Under the pieces are notes generated by a model that was not told the DNA's origin, ran no database searches, and was given only the letters and a program-made list of their open reading frames with translations. Below, in pieces: positions 33,925 through 41,360 of a stretch of 64,000 nt of DNA. Position 1 is the first letter of the stretch, and every line of letters begins with the position of its first letter. The translations under genes were made by a program, and so were the position numbers. Origin of the DNA: Burkholderiaceae bacterium (lineage in GTDB: Bacteria; Pseudomonadota; Gammaproteobacteria; Burkholderiales; Burkholderiaceae_C); assembly GCA_018780645.1 (NCBI GenBank), contig JADMJJ010000029.1:16164-80163 (forward strand). Reading direction: 5' to 3'.

Positions 33925-34994
33925 GCGCGACCACCCCACTGTTGCAGCTCGACGGCGTCTCCAAGACCTTCCACCGCCCCAATGATCTGGTCGGCCGCCT
34001 GCTCGACAGAATTGCCGGCCGCAGCGCCGGCGGCGCCGTGCAGGCCCTGCAGCACACCGACCTGAGCCTGCAGCAGGGCGAGGTCGTGGGCCTGGTCGGC
34101 GAGTCCGGCTGCGGCAAGTCGACCCTGGGCCGCATCGCCGTGGGCCTGCACCGCGCCAGCAGCGGCCGCCGGCTCTGGCAGGGTCAGGACCTGGCCCTGC
34201 TGCCGGAAGGCCAGCGCAAGCGCCTGGAGCTGGGCATACAGATGGTTTTCCAGGACCCCCATGCCTCGCTGAACCCGCGCATCCGCGTGGCCGACGCGAT
34301 CGGCGAGGGCCCGGTGATCCACGGGCTGATCGAACCCGGCCAGAAGCGCGAGCTGGTCGAGAAGCTGTTCCGCCAGGTCGGCCTGGACCGTGCCAGCATG
34401 GACCGCTTCCCGCACCAGTTCTCCGGCGGCCAGCGGGCCCGTGTGGGCATCGCCCGGGCGCTGTCGGTGAACCCGAAGCTGCTGGTCTGCGACGAATCGG
34501 TGGCGGCGCTTGACGTCTCGATCCAGGCCCAAGTGCTGAACCTTTTCCTGGATCTGCGCGAACAGCTGCAGCTGACCTATCTGTTCATCAGCCATGACCT
34601 CAGCGTCGTGCACCACATCGCCGACCGGGTGTTGGTGATGTACCTGGGCCGCATCGTCGAATCCGGCCCCACGGTGGCGCTGTATGCCGAGCCGGCCCAT
34701 CCCTACACCCGGGCCCTGATGGACGGCGTGCCGCGCATCGACATGCGGCACAAGGCCTTTGTGCCGGTGCAGGGCGAAATTCCGTCGCCGCTGAATCCGC
34801 CCACCGGCTGCCACTTCCACCCGCGCTGCGGCGATGCGATGCCGCGCTGCCGCGACGAGGCGCCGAAGCTGCAGGAAGTGGCACCGGGCCGGCAGGCGGC
34901 CTGTCACCTACATGACACCCACGCCGTGACTTGGCACAAAAAAGCCAGCGCCGCACCCTCGCAAACGCTGGGGTCCATCGCCGCTGCGGCCTGA
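33921..34994 (+). CDS. ABC importer ATPase, DppF/OppF type
   Basis: A 357-residue partner ATPase. Walker A GESGCGKST is near residue 58, the signature FSGGQRARVGIARAL near residue 170, Walker B LLVCDESVAALDVS near residue 190 and ISHDLS near residue 223. The C-terminal extension contains PTGCHFHPRCGDAMPRC, the cysteine cluster typical of DppF/OppF that can hold an iron-sulfur cluster. The ATG at 33921 overlaps the previous stop; an ATG at 33906 is an alternative. The MarR gene starts 4 bp after its stop, placing regulator and importer in one operon. Confidence 0.92.
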   Translation: MSATTPLLQLDGVSKTFHRPNDLVGRLLDRIAGRSAGGAVQALQHTDLSLQQGEVVGLVGESGCGKSTLGRIAVGLHRASSGRRLWQGQDLALLPEGQRKRLELGIQMVFQDPHASLNPRIRVADAIGEGPVIHGLIEPGQKRELVEKLFRQVGLDRASMDRFPHQFSGGQRARVGIARALSVNPKLLVCDESVAALDVSIQAQVLNLFLDLREQLQLTYLFISHDLSVVHHIADRVLVMYLGRIVESGPTVALYAEPAHPYTRALMDGVPRIDMRHKAFVPVQGEIPSPLNPPTGCHFHPRCGDAMPRCRDEAPKLQEVAPGRQAACHLHDTHAVTWHKKASAAPSQTLGSIAAAA

Positions 34995-34998
34995 GAAA

Positions 34999-35529
34999 AT
35001 GGCAAAAGCGCAGCGATCCACTTCCAACATCACGATGAGTTCACCAGCCCCCAAGAAAGCCATACCTGAGGCACCGACGATCCGGGAACTGGTTACCTAC
35101 CGCCTGCTCAAGGCGACCTACTACACCACCAAGCCGGCGTACATGCTTTACAGCCGCAAGTACAAGGTGACCGGTGTCGAGTGGCGGCTGATCGGCAATC
35201 TGTTCACCGACGGCCCCCTGACCCTGGTCAAGCTGGCCGAGGAGGCCGACATCCAGCTGGCCCAGGCCAGCCGCATGATCACCGCACTCATCAAGCGCGG
35301 CCTGGTGCTGGGCGTGGCCAACGAGAACGACGGCCGCAGCGTCAAGCTGTCACTGACCGCCGAGGGCAAGGCCCTGTACCGCAAGATCTTCGCCGAGGCC
35401 CAGAGCCGCCACAACCGCCTGCTCGAAGGCCTCAACAAGACCGAGCAGCAGTATCTGTATCAGGCACTGGACAAGCTGGCCGACATCGGGCGCGAGATGC
35501 TCGAGGAGGAGCGGTTGGCGGACAAGTAG
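34999..35529 (+). CDS. MarR-family transcriptional regulator
   Basis: A 176-residue MarR-type regulator. The HTH lies at about residues 72-98 (LTLVKLAEEADIQLAQASRM), the wing at NENDGRSVKLSLTAEGKA, with a 35-residue leader before the first helix; an ATG at 35035 would shorten it. It is the last gene of the importer operon. Candidate targets are the inverted repeat at 29201-29255 and a related half-site (11 of 14 matches) at 36951-36964, which flank this region on both sides. That link is inference. Confidence 0.88.
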   Translation: MAKAQRSTSNITMSSPAPKKAIPEAPTIRELVTYRLLKATYYTTKPAYMLYSRKYKVTGVEWRLIGNLFTDGPLTLVKLAEEADIQLAQASRMITALIKRGLVLGVANENDGRSVKLSLTAEGKALYRKIFAEAQSRHNRLLEGLNKTEQQYLYQALDKLADIGREMLEEERLADK

Positions 35530-35555
35530 CTCTACCCGCCGCCGTCACAGCAAGC

Positions 35556-35587
35556 AGCGCCGCGTCTCACGATTCGGCGCTGTTTTT
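35556..35587 (+). terminator. Rho-independent terminator after the importer-marR operon
   Basis: AGCGCCG at 35556-35562 pairs with CGGCGCT at 35575-35581, followed by GTTTTTA. It lies 27 bp after the marR stop codon and is well placed to end the importer transcript. Confidence 0.75.
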
Positions 35588-35597
35588 ATTTCCCGTA

Positions 35598-35722
35598 TGG
35601 AGCGGCAGGGACGAGGGCGCGCCGGCCGCAGCGGGCTGAAGCATCGTCCGGCCCTGAACGGACCGGACTTCGGCTTCTTTATGCCCGCTGCGGCCGGCAC
35701 ACCCTCATCCCTGCTGGAGCGG
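35598..35722 (+). repeat. Long imperfect hairpin repeat, copy A (REP/BIME-like)
   Basis: GCCGGCCGCAGCGGG at 35621-35635 is the exact inverse of 35684-35698, and the complementarity continues outwards imperfectly to about 35598 and 35722. The 48-nt loop holds a smaller hairpin (GTCCGG at 35646, CCGGAC at 35663) and TTCTTTATGCCC at 35675-35686. Copy B lies in the opposite orientation 100 bp away. The gap between convergent genes contains no open reading frame of note. Confidence 0.65.
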
Positions 35723-35785
35723 GTGTGCAGGCTCGCCAACCCTCAAGGCACCCGCACGGCTCGGGACTGGCAGCCACCAGCGCAT

Positions 35786-35899
35786 CCGCAGAGGGGGTGG
35801 GGGGCCGGTCACGGAGGGCATAAAGAAACTGAAGGTCCGTCCGTCCAGGACGGACCTAAGCTTCGCCCGCAGTGGCCGGCCCCACGCCCCCTCTGCCGC
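35786..35899 (-). repeat. Long imperfect hairpin repeat, copy B, inverted relative to copy A
   Basis: Arms at 35786-35819 and 35865-35899 are imperfect inverse complements. The inner stem AGGTCCGTCC (35833-35842) pairs perfectly with 35848-35857. On the minus strand it contains the same TTCTTTATGCCC (35816-35827) as copy A, in the same place relative to the stems. Together the copies resemble a bacterial interspersed mosaic element. Position between convergent operons also suits a bidirectional transcript-end structure. Confidence 0.65.
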
Positions 35900-35919
35900 C
35901 ACCAAACAGCGAGCAAAGA

Positions 35920-36885
35920 TCAGAAGTTATGGCGAATGCCCAAAGCCAATGAGCTCTGCGACTCACCCGCCTTCAAGCTGCCGAAGGCCGCGTAGGTGGC
36001 CTTGGCATCGTTGTTGACGCCGGTGTAGAAGCCATAGACCTTGGTGCGCTTGGACAGCTTGTAGTTGTAGCCCAGCGTATACTGGCGGGCACCGGTGTCG
36101 GCACCGCCTCGGTCGCCGGCAGCGCCGAAGTTCAGGTGGAACTCATGCTGGTCCATCGCATACATGCCGACCAGGCGGACGTTGTTGCGCTTGACGCCGT
36201 TGAAGCTGTCGCGCTCGTAGTAGCCGCCGAAGGTGAAGGCGCCCAGCTCGTACAGGCCGCGCGCCACCACCATGCGATTGACATCGCGCTTGGCCACGCC
36301 AAAGCCCAGGTGCAGCGGACCGGCGTCGTAGTTCAGCACCGCATTGGTCGAGCCGAAGGCGCCGTCTTCCTTCAGCGCATGGCTGATCTCGGCCTGGAAG
36401 CCGTTGACCACCGGCGTCGCATAGGCAACCGTGTTCTGCTTGGCGCCGAAGTTCACGCCGAAGGCGAACAGCGTGTCCGACGAAGTGCCGGTGTCATGGT
36501 TGTGCATGCTCACATAGTCGGCCGAGGTCAGGTAGGTGATATTGGTCAGGTTGCCGATACGCACCTTGCCAAAAGCCCCCTCGATCGCCAGCCATGACTC
36601 GCGGCCCCAGTAGGTGCCGGCGGCCGTGCCGTTGCTCGCGTCGAAGCCGCTCTCCAGCTTGAACGAGGCCTTCAGGCCGCCGCCCAGGTCTTCCACGCCG
36701 CGCAGGCCCCAGCGCGAGGAGCTGTTTTCCAGACTGACCATATTGCCGGCGCTGCCGCGCTTCTGCGACTCCACGCTCAGATTGACGCGGCCGTAGACGG
36801 TGACGCTGCTCTGCGCCCAGGCCGATGAGGCGGCCAGGCTCGCCAGCAGGCCGATGGCAGCCCAGGTGTGATGCTGTGATTTCAT
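35920..36885 (-). CDS. Gram-negative trimeric porin, Burkholderiales type
   Basis: A 321-residue outer-membrane porin. The signal peptide ends at AWAQ, followed directly by SSVTVYGRVNLSVE, the first beta strand typical of Burkholderiales porins. SSRWGLRGVEDLGGGLKA near residue 54 is the family's second/third-strand signature, and the C-terminus ends in phenylalanine (GIRHNF), as needed for barrel assembly. The ATG at 36885 gives the signal peptide its normal length; the frame is open 21 codons further upstream. It is divergent from the ferredoxin-Rieske pair, suggesting uptake of the same aromatic substrate, which is inference. Confidence 0.92.
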   Translation of the reverse strand: MKSQHHTWAAIGLLASLAASSAWAQSSVTVYGRVNLSVESQKRGSAGNMVSLENSSSRWGLRGVEDLGGGLKASFKLESGFDASNGTAAGTYWGRESWLAIEGAFGKVRIGNLTNITYLTSADYVSMHNHDTGTSSDTLFAFGVNFGAKQNTVAYATPVVNGFQAEISHALKEDGAFGSTNAVLNYDAGPLHLGFGVAKRDVNRMVVARGLYELGAFTFGGYYERDSFNGVKRNNVRLVGMYAMDQHEFHLNFGAAGDRGGADTGARQYTLGYNYKLSKRTKVYGFYTGVNNDAKATYAAFGSLKAGESQSSLALGIRHNF

Positions 36886-36950
36886 GTTGTGTCTCTTGTG
36901 AGTAGGTGTGTGACGCCAAGCACCAATGCTCGGGCACCAACGCGACATTA

Positions 36951-36995
36951 CTTAACATCATCAATTAATTGCATGAGTGCAAGTCCCCCTTGCAC
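36951..36995. promoter_or_regulatory. Operator-like motifs in the porin/ferredoxin divergent promoter
   Basis: CTTAACATCATCAA at 36951-36964 matches the operator arm at 29242-29255 at 11 of 14 positions. GTGCAAG at 36977-36983 is an exact inverse of CTTGCAC at 36989-36995. Both lie in the 176-bp gap between the divergent porin and ferredoxin genes. Regulator unknown; the MarR at 34999 is one candidate. Confidence 0.35.
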
Positions 36996-37061
36996 AAAAC
37001 TGTAATTTGTTTATATGTTCATGGTTGCCAAAGTCAATTACAAGCCAAGGAAGCCATCACC

Positions 37062-37337
37062 ATGAACGACACCCCGCTGGTCCTGCACCTGGCGCACAGC
37101 CGGCGCAGCATTGAGGTTGCGGCCACGCAAAGCCTGCTGGACGCATTGCTGGAGGCCGGCATCGAGGTGCCTCACTCCTGCCGCATGGGCATCTGCGGCA
37201 CTTGCGAGACCGTCGTGCTCGATGGCGTGCCCGACCATCGCGACCAACTCCTCAGCCCTGAAGAGCGCACCGCAGGCCTGACCATGATGCTGTGCTGCTC
37301 GCGCGCAAGCACCCCCAGCCTGACCCTGGACCTCTGA
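37062..37337 (+). CDS. Free-standing plant-type [2Fe-2S] ferredoxin
   Basis: A 91-residue ferredoxin. The cluster cysteines are in CRMGICGTC (residues about 45-53) with the fourth in MLCCSRA near residue 82. The surrounding sequence (SLLDALLEAGIEVPHSC, then DHRDQLLSPEER) is that of the C-terminal ferredoxin domain of VanB/phthalate dioxygenase reductases, here as its own gene. The ATG at 37062 has AAGGAAG upstream. Its TGA shares a base with the Rieske oxygenase ATG (TGATG), so the two are translationally coupled. It is the natural electron carrier between the ferredoxin-less reductase at 7859 and this oxygenase. Confidence 0.9.
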   Translation: MNDTPLVLHLAHSRRSIEVAATQSLLDALLEAGIEVPHSCRMGICGTCETVVLDGVPDHRDQLLSPEERTAGLTMMLCCSRASTPSLTLDL

Positions 37338-38515
37338 TGAAAACCACCATTCCCATCCGCAGCGCCTACGACCTCCCTGCCCCGAGCAGCAGCGACGATC
37401 GGACCCATGTCGGCCGCGGCACGCCGATGGGCGAGCTGCTACGCCGCTACTGGCACCCGGTCGGCCTGAGCAGCGACGCCACGGCCACGCCCAAGGCGGT
37501 GCGCGTGTTCGGCGAAGACCTGGTGCTGTTCCGCGACGGCGCCGGCCGTGCCGGCCTGCTGCATGCCCGCTGCGCCCACCGCGGCGCCTCGCTGTTCTAC
37601 GGCCGCGGTGAGGCCCAGGGCCTGCGCTGCTGCTATCACGGCTGGCTGTTCGATGTGCAGGGCCATTGCCTGGATCGGCCTTGCGAGCCCGCCGGCACCA
37701 GCCACGGGTCGGTGCGCCAGCCCTGGTATCCGGTGGAGGAGCGCTACGGCCTGGTCTTCGCCTACCTGGGCCCGCCGGACCGGCAGCCGCTGCTGCCCCA
37801 CCATGGCTTGCTGGAAGAGAACCTGCAGCCGGGCGAGCTGATCGAGGCCGATGACCAGAGCATTGGCAGCGGCGGCCCGGCCATCGTGCCCTGCAACTGG
37901 CTGCAGCATTTCGAGAACGTGATGGACCCCTTCCACGTGCCGATACTGCATGGCTCGTTCAGCGGCCCGCAGTTCGTGCCGCAGATGGGGCTGATGCCCG
38001 AGGTCACGTTCGAGTATCACGAGCTCGGTGTGCGCAGCACCCAGCTGCGCCAGCTTGAGAACGGCCAGGTGCACCGCCGCATCACCGAGACGATGGCGCC
38101 GACGCTGCGCGTGGTCGCCAGCCCACGGGTCGAAAGCTATGGACCCTGCACGATGATCGGCTGGGTGCTGCCCATCGATGACACGCACTTCCGCATCTAC
38201 TCGGCCGGCCGCGTCACCGAGCCCGGCGCCTTGAGCCGGCTGCGCGCGAGGCTCAACGGCAAGGCCTGGCAGGAGCTGACCGAGGCCGAGCACCAGGCCT
38301 TTCCGGGCGACTACGAGGCCCAGGTCGGCCAGGGCCCCATCACCTTGCATTCCGAGGAGCACCTGGCCATCAGCGACCGCGGCGTGGCCATGTTGCGGCG
38401 CTTCCTGTCCAAGCAGGTGGCCCTGGTGCAGCAGGGCGGGGACCCGGCCGGGGTCACCTTCATCGAGGGCCAGCAGTGGCTGCGCTCGCAGTCCGGCAAC
38501 TTCCTCGACGAATAG
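37337..38515 (+). CDS. Rieske non-haem iron aromatic oxygenase (VanA/phthalate-oxygenase type)
   Basis: A 392-residue terminal oxygenase. The Rieske motif is complete: CAHRGASLF near residue 79 and CCYHGW near residue 98. The mononuclear iron site is in ENVMDPFHVPILHG near residue 195 (D-x2-H-x4-H arrangement). Single-subunit homomultimeric oxygenases of this kind perform O-demethylation (vanillate, syringate) or ring dihydroxylation of aryl carboxylates. It is coupled to a ferredoxin but has no reductase gene next to it; the reductase at 7859 is the best candidate. The end lies 11 bp from the converging Lrp-type regulator. Confidence 0.9.
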   Translation: MKTTIPIRSAYDLPAPSSSDDRTHVGRGTPMGELLRRYWHPVGLSSDATATPKAVRVFGEDLVLFRDGAGRAGLLHARCAHRGASLFYGRGEAQGLRCCYHGWLFDVQGHCLDRPCEPAGTSHGSVRQPWYPVEERYGLVFAYLGPPDRQPLLPHHGLLEENLQPGELIEADDQSIGSGGPAIVPCNWLQHFENVMDPFHVPILHGSFSGPQFVPQMGLMPEVTFEYHELGVRSTQLRQLENGQVHRRITETMAPTLRVVASPRVESYGPCTMIGWVLPIDDTHFRIYSAGRVTEPGALSRLRARLNGKAWQELTEAEHQAFPGDYEAQVGQGPITLHSEEHLAISDRGVAMLRRFLSKQVALVQQGGDPAGVTFIEGQQWLRSQSGNFLDE

Positions 38516-38526
38516 CGGGCAGAAGG

Positions 38527-38994
38527 CTAGATCGTCACGCCCGGCATATCCTTGACGGTGCGCATCGACAGCAGCGACCTGACATTGGCAACGCCCGGCG
38601 TCACCGTAAGCCGGTCCCACAGAAAGCGCTGATAGGCGTTGTGGTCGGCCACGACCACGCGCAGCAGGTAGTCGAACTCGCCGGCAATCAGATGGCATTC
38701 GCTGACCTCGGCGAAGGCCAGCACCTCGCGCTCGAAGGCATCGACCGCCTGCTTGTTCTGGTTCGCCAGCTTCACCTCGACGAACATCGTCAGCCCCCGC
38801 CCCAGCTTCACCGCATCGAGCACGGCCGTGTACTGCCGTATCACGCCGGCCTCCTCCAGCGCGCGCACGCGGCGGTGGCAGGCCGGCGGGCTCAGCGCCA
38901 CCAGCTCGGCCAGCCGATTGTTGGGAATGCGCGCGTCCTGCTGCAGCAGGCGAAGAATCTGCTCGTCGCGGGCGTCAATGATCACTTCTTCCAT
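38527..38994 (-). CDS. Lrp/AsnC-family transcriptional regulator
   Basis: A 155-residue Lrp/AsnC regulator. The HTH is at residues 10-55 (DEQILRLLQQDARIPNNRLA, SPPACHRRVRALEEAGVI), and the RAM ligand domain follows with the typical GEFDYLLRVVV near residue 104. Such proteins sense amino acids. It is divergent from the 39-kb operon across a 116-bp AT-rich gap, so it is the obvious candidate regulator of that operon; an amino-acid-like inducer would agree with the aminotransferase and RidA genes there. Confidence 0.9.
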   Translation of the reverse strand: MEEVIIDARDEQILRLLQQDARIPNNRLAELVALSPPACHRRVRALEEAGVIRQYTAVLDAVKLGRGLTMFVEVKLANQNKQAVDAFEREVLAFAEVSECHLIAGEFDYLLRVVVADHNAYQRFLWDRLTVTPGVANVRSLLSMRTVKDMPGVTI

Positions 38995-39110
38995 GGATTC
39001 CTCGAATTCATTGCAAACATTCCATGACCACCACTCACATCATCCGCATTTGAAATCAAAAAACCGCTGAAGTCGAAATAATTTGGTGATCGCCACTCAC
39101 CTAGCCCTCC

Positions 39111-39611
39111 ATGTCTGCCCAACTCAAGCTCTGCACCGCCCGAGCGTATCCCCCGCTGGCCTTCCGCAAGGCCTGTGCCGCCTTCCCCACCGGCGTGGCC
39201 GTGGTGGCCATACAGGCCGTCGATGGCAGCGACACCGGCATGGTCATCAACTCGTTTGCTTCGGTGTCCCTGCAACCGATGCTGGTGCAATGGGCGGTGG
39301 CCTGCGATGCCCCCAACTACGCGCTCTACGCCCACACCGAGCGCTATGGCCTTAGCCTGCTGGCGGCCAACCAGGCGGCGCTGGTGCCGCGCTTCACCCG
39401 CGGCGGCCGCAAGTTCGACGGCCTGCCGGTGCTGCGCTCGGCGGCCGCGATGCGCTGGCTGCCGGGTGCCACCGCGCACTTCTGCTGCCGGGTCGTGCAG
39501 CGCGTGCCGGCCGGCGACCATCTGCTGCTGATCGGCGAGGTGACCGAATTCGCCGCCAGCGGCGGGGCACCGCTGCTGTTCATCGGCGGGCAGCTGGAGG
39601 CCTGGTCATGA
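39111..39611 (+). CDS. HpaC-like flavin reductase
   Basis: A 166-residue flavin reductase of the FMN-binding split-barrel family. FRKACAAFPTGVAVVAI near residue 18, INSFASVSLQPMLVQW near residue 44 and YGLSLLAANQ near residue 80 are characteristic. It supplies FADH2 or FMNH2 to two-component monooxygenases such as the HpaB protein encoded four genes downstream, and may also serve the HpaB at 9525, which lacks a local partner. First gene of the operon; no strong ribosome site precedes the ATG. The stop overlaps the RidA start as ATGA. Confidence 0.9.
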   Translation: MSAQLKLCTARAYPPLAFRKACAAFPTGVAVVAIQAVDGSDTGMVINSFASVSLQPMLVQWAVACDAPNYALYAHTERYGLSLLAANQAALVPRFTRGGRKFDGLPVLRSAAAMRWLPGATAHFCCRVVQRVPAGDHLLLIGEVTEFAASGGAPLLFIGGQLEAWS

Positions 39612-40039
39612 ACATCACACCGATACAGGCCCCTGACAGCGCCAAGCCCTTCGGCGTGTGGTCACAGGCCGTCGCCGTGGACGGCGCCTGCCGCCTGCTG
39701 TTCATCTCCGGCCTGACCGCACGCGATGCCAGCGGCGCCGTGGTCGGCGAGCAGGACATCGAAGTGCAGACGCGCCAGGTCTGCGAGAACCTGGCCAAGG
39801 TCTGCCACGCCGCCGGGGGCAGCCTGGCCGACATCGTCAACGTCACCGTCTATGTGCGCAATGTGCAGGACTTCGCCGCCATTCACCGCGTGCGCAAGGC
39901 CTTCTTTGCGCAGCGGCCGCCGGCCTCCGCGATGGTCGAGGTGCTGAGCCTGGTGGACCCGCGCTGCCTGATCGAGATCAGCGCCATCGCGGCCCTGCCC
40001 TCACCCATCGAGTTCAACCCCAAGGAGCCCCTGCCATGA
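39608..40039 (+). CDS. RidA-family (YjgF/YER057c) protein
   Basis: A 143-residue RidA-superfamily protein. GVWSQAVAVDGACRLLFISG and DIVNVTVYVRNVQDF are the family blocks, but the active-site arginine of archetypal RidA, normally in a CxxR near the C-terminus, is present only as DPRCLIEI. Family members hydrolyse reactive enamines/imines, and some, such as 2-aminomuconate deaminase, act directly in aminoaromatic catabolism. Placement next to an aminotransferase and an aromatic monooxygenase suggests imine hydrolysis in the pathway. ATGA overlaps at both ends show tight translational coupling. Confidence 0.85.
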   Translation: MNITPIQAPDSAKPFGVWSQAVAVDGACRLLFISGLTARDASGAVVGEQDIEVQTRQVCENLAKVCHAAGGSLADIVNVTVYVRNVQDFAAIHRVRKAFFAQRPPASAMVEVLSLVDPRCLIEISAIAALPSPIEFNPKEPLP

Positions 40040-40467
40040 GCCCACGACCATTCCCCGTCACGCCTCCGCTGGGGGAAGTGCACATTCCCCGGCCCGATGA
40101 CGACGGCTGGATGCTGCTGGAGAACACCGGCGGCCTGCGCGTCTACTACCTGTACCAGAACGCCGACACCGGGGCCAGCATCGCGCTGCTGGACTTCCCC
40201 GCAGGCGCCGGCATCCCGGTGCGCCACACCCATGCCTCCAACCAGTTCATGTACTGCCTGGAGGGGCGCTACGAGTACCTCGAGCCGCACAGCCTGCTGC
40301 TGGAGCCCGGTCACTTCTATATGAACCCCAAGGGGCACCCGCACGGCCCGACGCGGGCGCTGGAGCGCGCGCTGCTGCTGGAGATCTACGACGGGCCGCA
40401 CTACGACGAGATCCCCCCGTACCACACCGCGCAGACGGTGGGCAAGCTGTCGGGAGGTCGGCCATGA
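40036..40467 (+). CDS. Small cupin-domain protein
   Basis: A 143-residue single cupin barrel. Motif 1 is HTHASNQFMYCLEGRYEY near residue 62 and motif 2 is PGHFYMNPKGHPHGPTR near residue 98, giving a plausible metal site of two or three histidines. Small cupins of this kind include dioxygenases, isomerases and sensory proteins; nothing indicates which. It starts with AAGGAG upstream in an ATGA overlap with ridA and ends in an ATGA overlap with the aminotransferase, so it is clearly part of the pathway. Possible ring- or side-chain-cleaving oxygenase, unproven. Confidence 0.82.
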   Translation: MSPRPFPVTPPLGEVHIPRPDDDGWMLLENTGGLRVYYLYQNADTGASIALLDFPAGAGIPVRHTHASNQFMYCLEGRYEYLEPHSLLLEPGHFYMNPKGHPHGPTRALERALLLEIYDGPHYDEIPPYHTAQTVGKLSGGRP

Positions 40468-41360
40468 ACAGCGCCGACTGGAGCTGCGCCATCACATGGC
40501 ACCGCGGGCAGTGGAAGAACAGCCTCGAGCCAATTGCCGCCGGCGCCGACCACGCGCTGTGGATGGGCTCTGCCGTGTTCGATGGCGCGCGCGCCTTCGA
40601 GGGCTGCATCCCCGACCTCGACCTGCACTGCCAGCGCCTGCTGCGCTCGGCCGCCCGTGTGGGCATGGAGCCCGCCCTGCGCTGGGAGCAGGTGCACGAT
40701 CTTTGCCTCGATGGCGTCGCACAGTTCCGCACCGGCACAGCGCTGTACATACGCCCGATGCTGATGCCGGTGCGCGGCTTCCTGCTGAACAAGCCGGAGG
40801 AGTGCGAACTCTCGGTGACCTTGACGCCCCTGCCCATGCCCTCGGACCAGGGCTTCAGCGCCTGCCTGACGCAGCTGCGCCGGCCCCACCCGGACAGCGC
40901 TCCCACCGATGCCAAGGCGGCCTGCCTGTATCCCAACTCGCACCGCGCGCTGCGCGAGGCGATGGCGCGCGGCTTCGACAACGCCCTGGTGCTGGACCAT
41001 CAAGGCGATGTGGCCGAGTTCGCCGGCGCCAATCTGCTGGTGGTGCTGGACGGGCAGTTGCGCAGCCCGCTGATGCGCGCCTCCTTCCTCAACGGCCTGA
41101 CGCGCCAGCGCCTGCTGGGCCTGCTGCGCGAGCAGGGCGTGATGGTGCCCGAGCAGGCGCTGACGCCGGCCGATCTGGAGCACGCCAGCGAAATCCTGAG
41201 CACCGGCAATATGGGCCAGGTCATGCGCTGCCATCGTTTTGAGCAGCGCCTGCTGGCCGAGGGGCCTTGGTTCAGGCGCCTGCACGGGCTGTACCGCCAG
41301 TGGGCGCTGGCCCAGCACCCGCAGCGGCGCACCGCCGGGCTGGAGCAGGCCCATGGATGA
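40464..41360 (+). CDS. PLP-dependent class IV aminotransferase (BCAT/D-amino acid type)
   Basis: A 298-residue fold-type IV PLP enzyme like branched-chain aminotransferase. The PLP lysine is in TDAKAACLYPNSHRAL near residue 154, where typical BCATs have KxGGNY, so the pocket is altered. EFAGANLLVV near residue 189 and STGNMGQVM near residue 247 match the cofactor-binding motifs. VFDGARAFEG near residue 38 is the usual N-terminal block. It may transaminate or deaminate an aromatic or unusual amino acid rather than Val/Leu/Ile. Coupled by ATGA to the cupin gene and by an 8-bp overlap to the monooxygenase gene. Confidence 0.87.
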   Translation: MNSADWSCAITWHRGQWKNSLEPIAAGADHALWMGSAVFDGARAFEGCIPDLDLHCQRLLRSAARVGMEPALRWEQVHDLCLDGVAQFRTGTALYIRPMLMPVRGFLLNKPEECELSVTLTPLPMPSDQGFSACLTQLRRPHPDSAPTDAKAACLYPNSHRALREAMARGFDNALVLDHQGDVAEFAGANLLVVLDGQLRSPLMRASFLNGLTRQRLLGLLREQGVMVPEQALTPADLEHASEILSTGNMGQVMRCHRFEQRLLAEGPWFRRLHGLYRQWALAQHPQRRTAGLEQAHG

